Source: Aurantiacibacter arachoides
GTDB taxonomy: Bacteria; Pseudomonadota; Alphaproteobacteria; Sphingomonadales; Sphingomonadaceae
DNA: 64,000 nucleotides
Direction of reading: 5' to 3'
Assembly (NCBI RefSeq): GCF_009827335.1
Contig: NZ_WTYH01000001.1
Span: 2,579,501-2,643,500, forward strand
Shown: one piece after another, positions 63,049 to 64,000 of the stretch
Position numbering within the stretch: the first letter of the stretch is position 1
Layout: each line of letters starts with the position of its first letter
The notes under the pieces: model-generated
What the model saw: the letters and a program-made list of their open reading frames with translations, nothing else
The model's database searches: none
Told to the model about the DNA's origin: nothing
Program-made: the position numbers and the translations under genes

Positions 63049-64000
63049 TCAGGTAACCGCGGCGCGAGTGGAAAACTCGGGTCTGCGCCAGTCTCCACTG
63101 TCGATGATGGCGCGCAGTTCGCTTACCGCGCGCCAGCAATCGGCAAAGCTGACGTAGGCGGGGGCGAAGCCAAGGCGCAGCGCATCGGGGGCGCGGAAGT
63201 CACCGATCACGCGCCGCGCGATGAGCGCCTGGCACAGTTCGTAGGCGTGCGGGTGGACATAGCTGAGGTGGCTGCCGCGCGCTGCCGGATCAGCGGGGGA
63301 GATGCACGCCAGTTCCGGAACGCACGCGGCCATGACCTTTCCCGTGAATGCGGAAAGCGCCCGCGATTTGGCCACCAGCGGTTCCATGCCGATGCGCGCC
63401 ATCAGGTCTACGCCCACCTCCAGTGCGCGCATCCCCAGGATCGGCGGGGTGCCGCACAGCAGCTGGGACACGCCGGGTGCGGGGGCATAGTCGTCTTCGA
63501 ACGCGAAGGGCGCCGCGTGGCCCATCCAGCCGCTCAAGGGCTGGCGCAGGTCCGCATGGTGACGCTGGGCCACCCAGGCAAAGGCCGGAGCCCCGGGACC
63601 GCCGTTCAGATACTTGTAGCCGCAGCCGACTGCGAAGTCCGCACCAACGCCGTTCAGGTCCACCGGCACCGCGCCCACGCTGTGCGACAGGTCCCACAGC
63701 ACCAGCGCGCCTGTCGCATGCGCCGCTTTGGTCAGCGCCGCCATGTCGTACATCGCGCCGGTCTTGTAATGAACGTGGGTGAGCAACAGCAGCGCTACGT
63801 CGTCGTCCAGCGCACTTCCAATATCGCTGCGATCCGCCAGCCGCCGTTCGGCTAGACCCTGCGCCTCCTGCCCGGCGATCATGTAGAGGTCGGTGGGGAA
63901 ATTGCCCGGCTCGCTCAGGACCACCTTGCGCCCCGGCCGCATCTGCAATGCCGCGCCGATCAGCTTAAACAGGTTGACCGACACGCTGTCCGCCGCGATC
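63049..64000 (-). CDS. kynU: kynureninase, partial at window edge
   Basis: This is the C-terminal part (about 317 residues visible of roughly 410) of the PLP enzyme that cleaves kynurenine to anthranilate and alanine in tryptophan breakdown. The upstream part lies beyond base 64000; the frame continues as IAADSVSVNLFKL. The PLP pocket is seen in LLLTHVHYKTGAMYDM, the Asp-bearing DLSHSVGAVPVDL and the Schiff-base Lys in GCGYKYLNGGPG. RLGFAPAYVSFADCW is near the C-terminus. Confidence 0.94.
   Translation of the reverse strand, partial: IAADSVSVNLFKLIGAALQMRPGRKVVLSEPGNFPTDLYMIAGQEAQGLAERRLADRSDIGSALDDDVALLLLTHVHYKTGAMYDMAALTKAAHATGALVLWDLSHSVGAVPVDLNGVGADFAVGCGYKYLNGGPGAPAFAWVAQRHHADLRQPLSGWMGHAAPFAFEDDYAPAPGVSQLLCGTPPILGMRALEVGVDLMARIGMEPLVAKSRALSAFTGKVMAACVPELACISPADPAARGSHLSYVHPHAYELCQALIARRVIGDFRAPDALRLGFAPAYVSFADCWRAVSELRAIIDSGDWRRPEFSTRAAVT

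Overview
The window is one continuous stretch of chromosome from a G+C-rich alphaproteobacterium, most likely a member of the Sphingomonadales near the Erythrobacteraceae. That placement is inference from protein character and gene order: a CtrA response regulator with Asp51, the hisS-prfA-prmC-DUF4167 run, a PduO-type adenosyltransferase beside a twin-helix HIG1-like protein, and a CIRCE-controlled groESL. I see no rRNA, no tRNA that I can fold by eye, no CRISPR array, no insertion sequence and no phage or plasmid genes. Coding density is high and many genes overlap by 1 to 8 bases.

Layout. Bases 1-7176 hold rplL, small envelope genes (two exported proteins, a PAP2 phosphatase, a PagL-like outer-membrane protein, a lipoprotein cytochrome c), a MATE exporter and groESL. 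Bases 8294-15161 form a copper cluster: csoR, a glutaredoxin-MauE fusion and a membrane DUF305 protein read leftward. copA and copB read rightward from a promoter whose spacer is a perfect CsoR-type palindrome, and a large exported DUF305-LVIVD protein converges on them. Bases 15309-22400 carry a lipoprotein with a methyltransferase-like fold, a host-attachment-family protein, a class A beta-lactamase-like protein, a small acidic lipoprotein, polA and an MscS channel. Bases 22484-28615 carry a bacterial CDC48/p97-type ATPase, the two subunits of a 3-oxoacid CoA-transferase separated by a HAD-like lipoprotein gene, a membrane protein and a GST. Bases 28630-33989 hold a NatAB-like ABC exporter diverging from a GbsR-like regulator with a perfect 18-bp palindrome in its promoter, followed by membrane proteins. 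Bases 34008-41307 are a leftward housekeeping run: metK, lnt, a DUF4167 protein, prmC, prfA, hisS. Bases 41404-48378 carry an M61 peptidase, ppa, a BON-MscS channel, lptB and rpoN. Bases 48417-59232 carry a DEAD-box helicase, ctrA with a long regulatory region, trmB, an SLC13-type transporter, maeB and mutS. Bases 59288-64000 end with small membrane and stress-like proteins, a cobalamin adenosyltransferase, gluQRS, an HNH protein, an AT-richer lipoprotein and the 3' part of kynU.

Working connections. Copper is sensed by CsoR and handled in the periplasm by CopA/CopB, with the DUF305 and glutaredoxin-MauE proteins probably assisting. groESL is repressed by HrcA through CIRCE. ctrA lies behind roughly 500 bases rich in GANTC and TTAACC elements, as expected for cell-cycle control. 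lptB-rpoN and hisS-prfA-prmC are translationally tight.

The most unusual signals are: a sharp drop in G+C exactly over the C-terminal domain of hisS; a second TTTCTG-N6-CAGAAA palindrome inside an AT-rich gene downstream of the GbsR-like regulator; an orphan leftward terminator that implies an unannotated short transcript upstream of the CDC48 gene; a beta-lactamase-like protein with Asp at Ambler position 166; and an exported protein with a methyltransferase fold.
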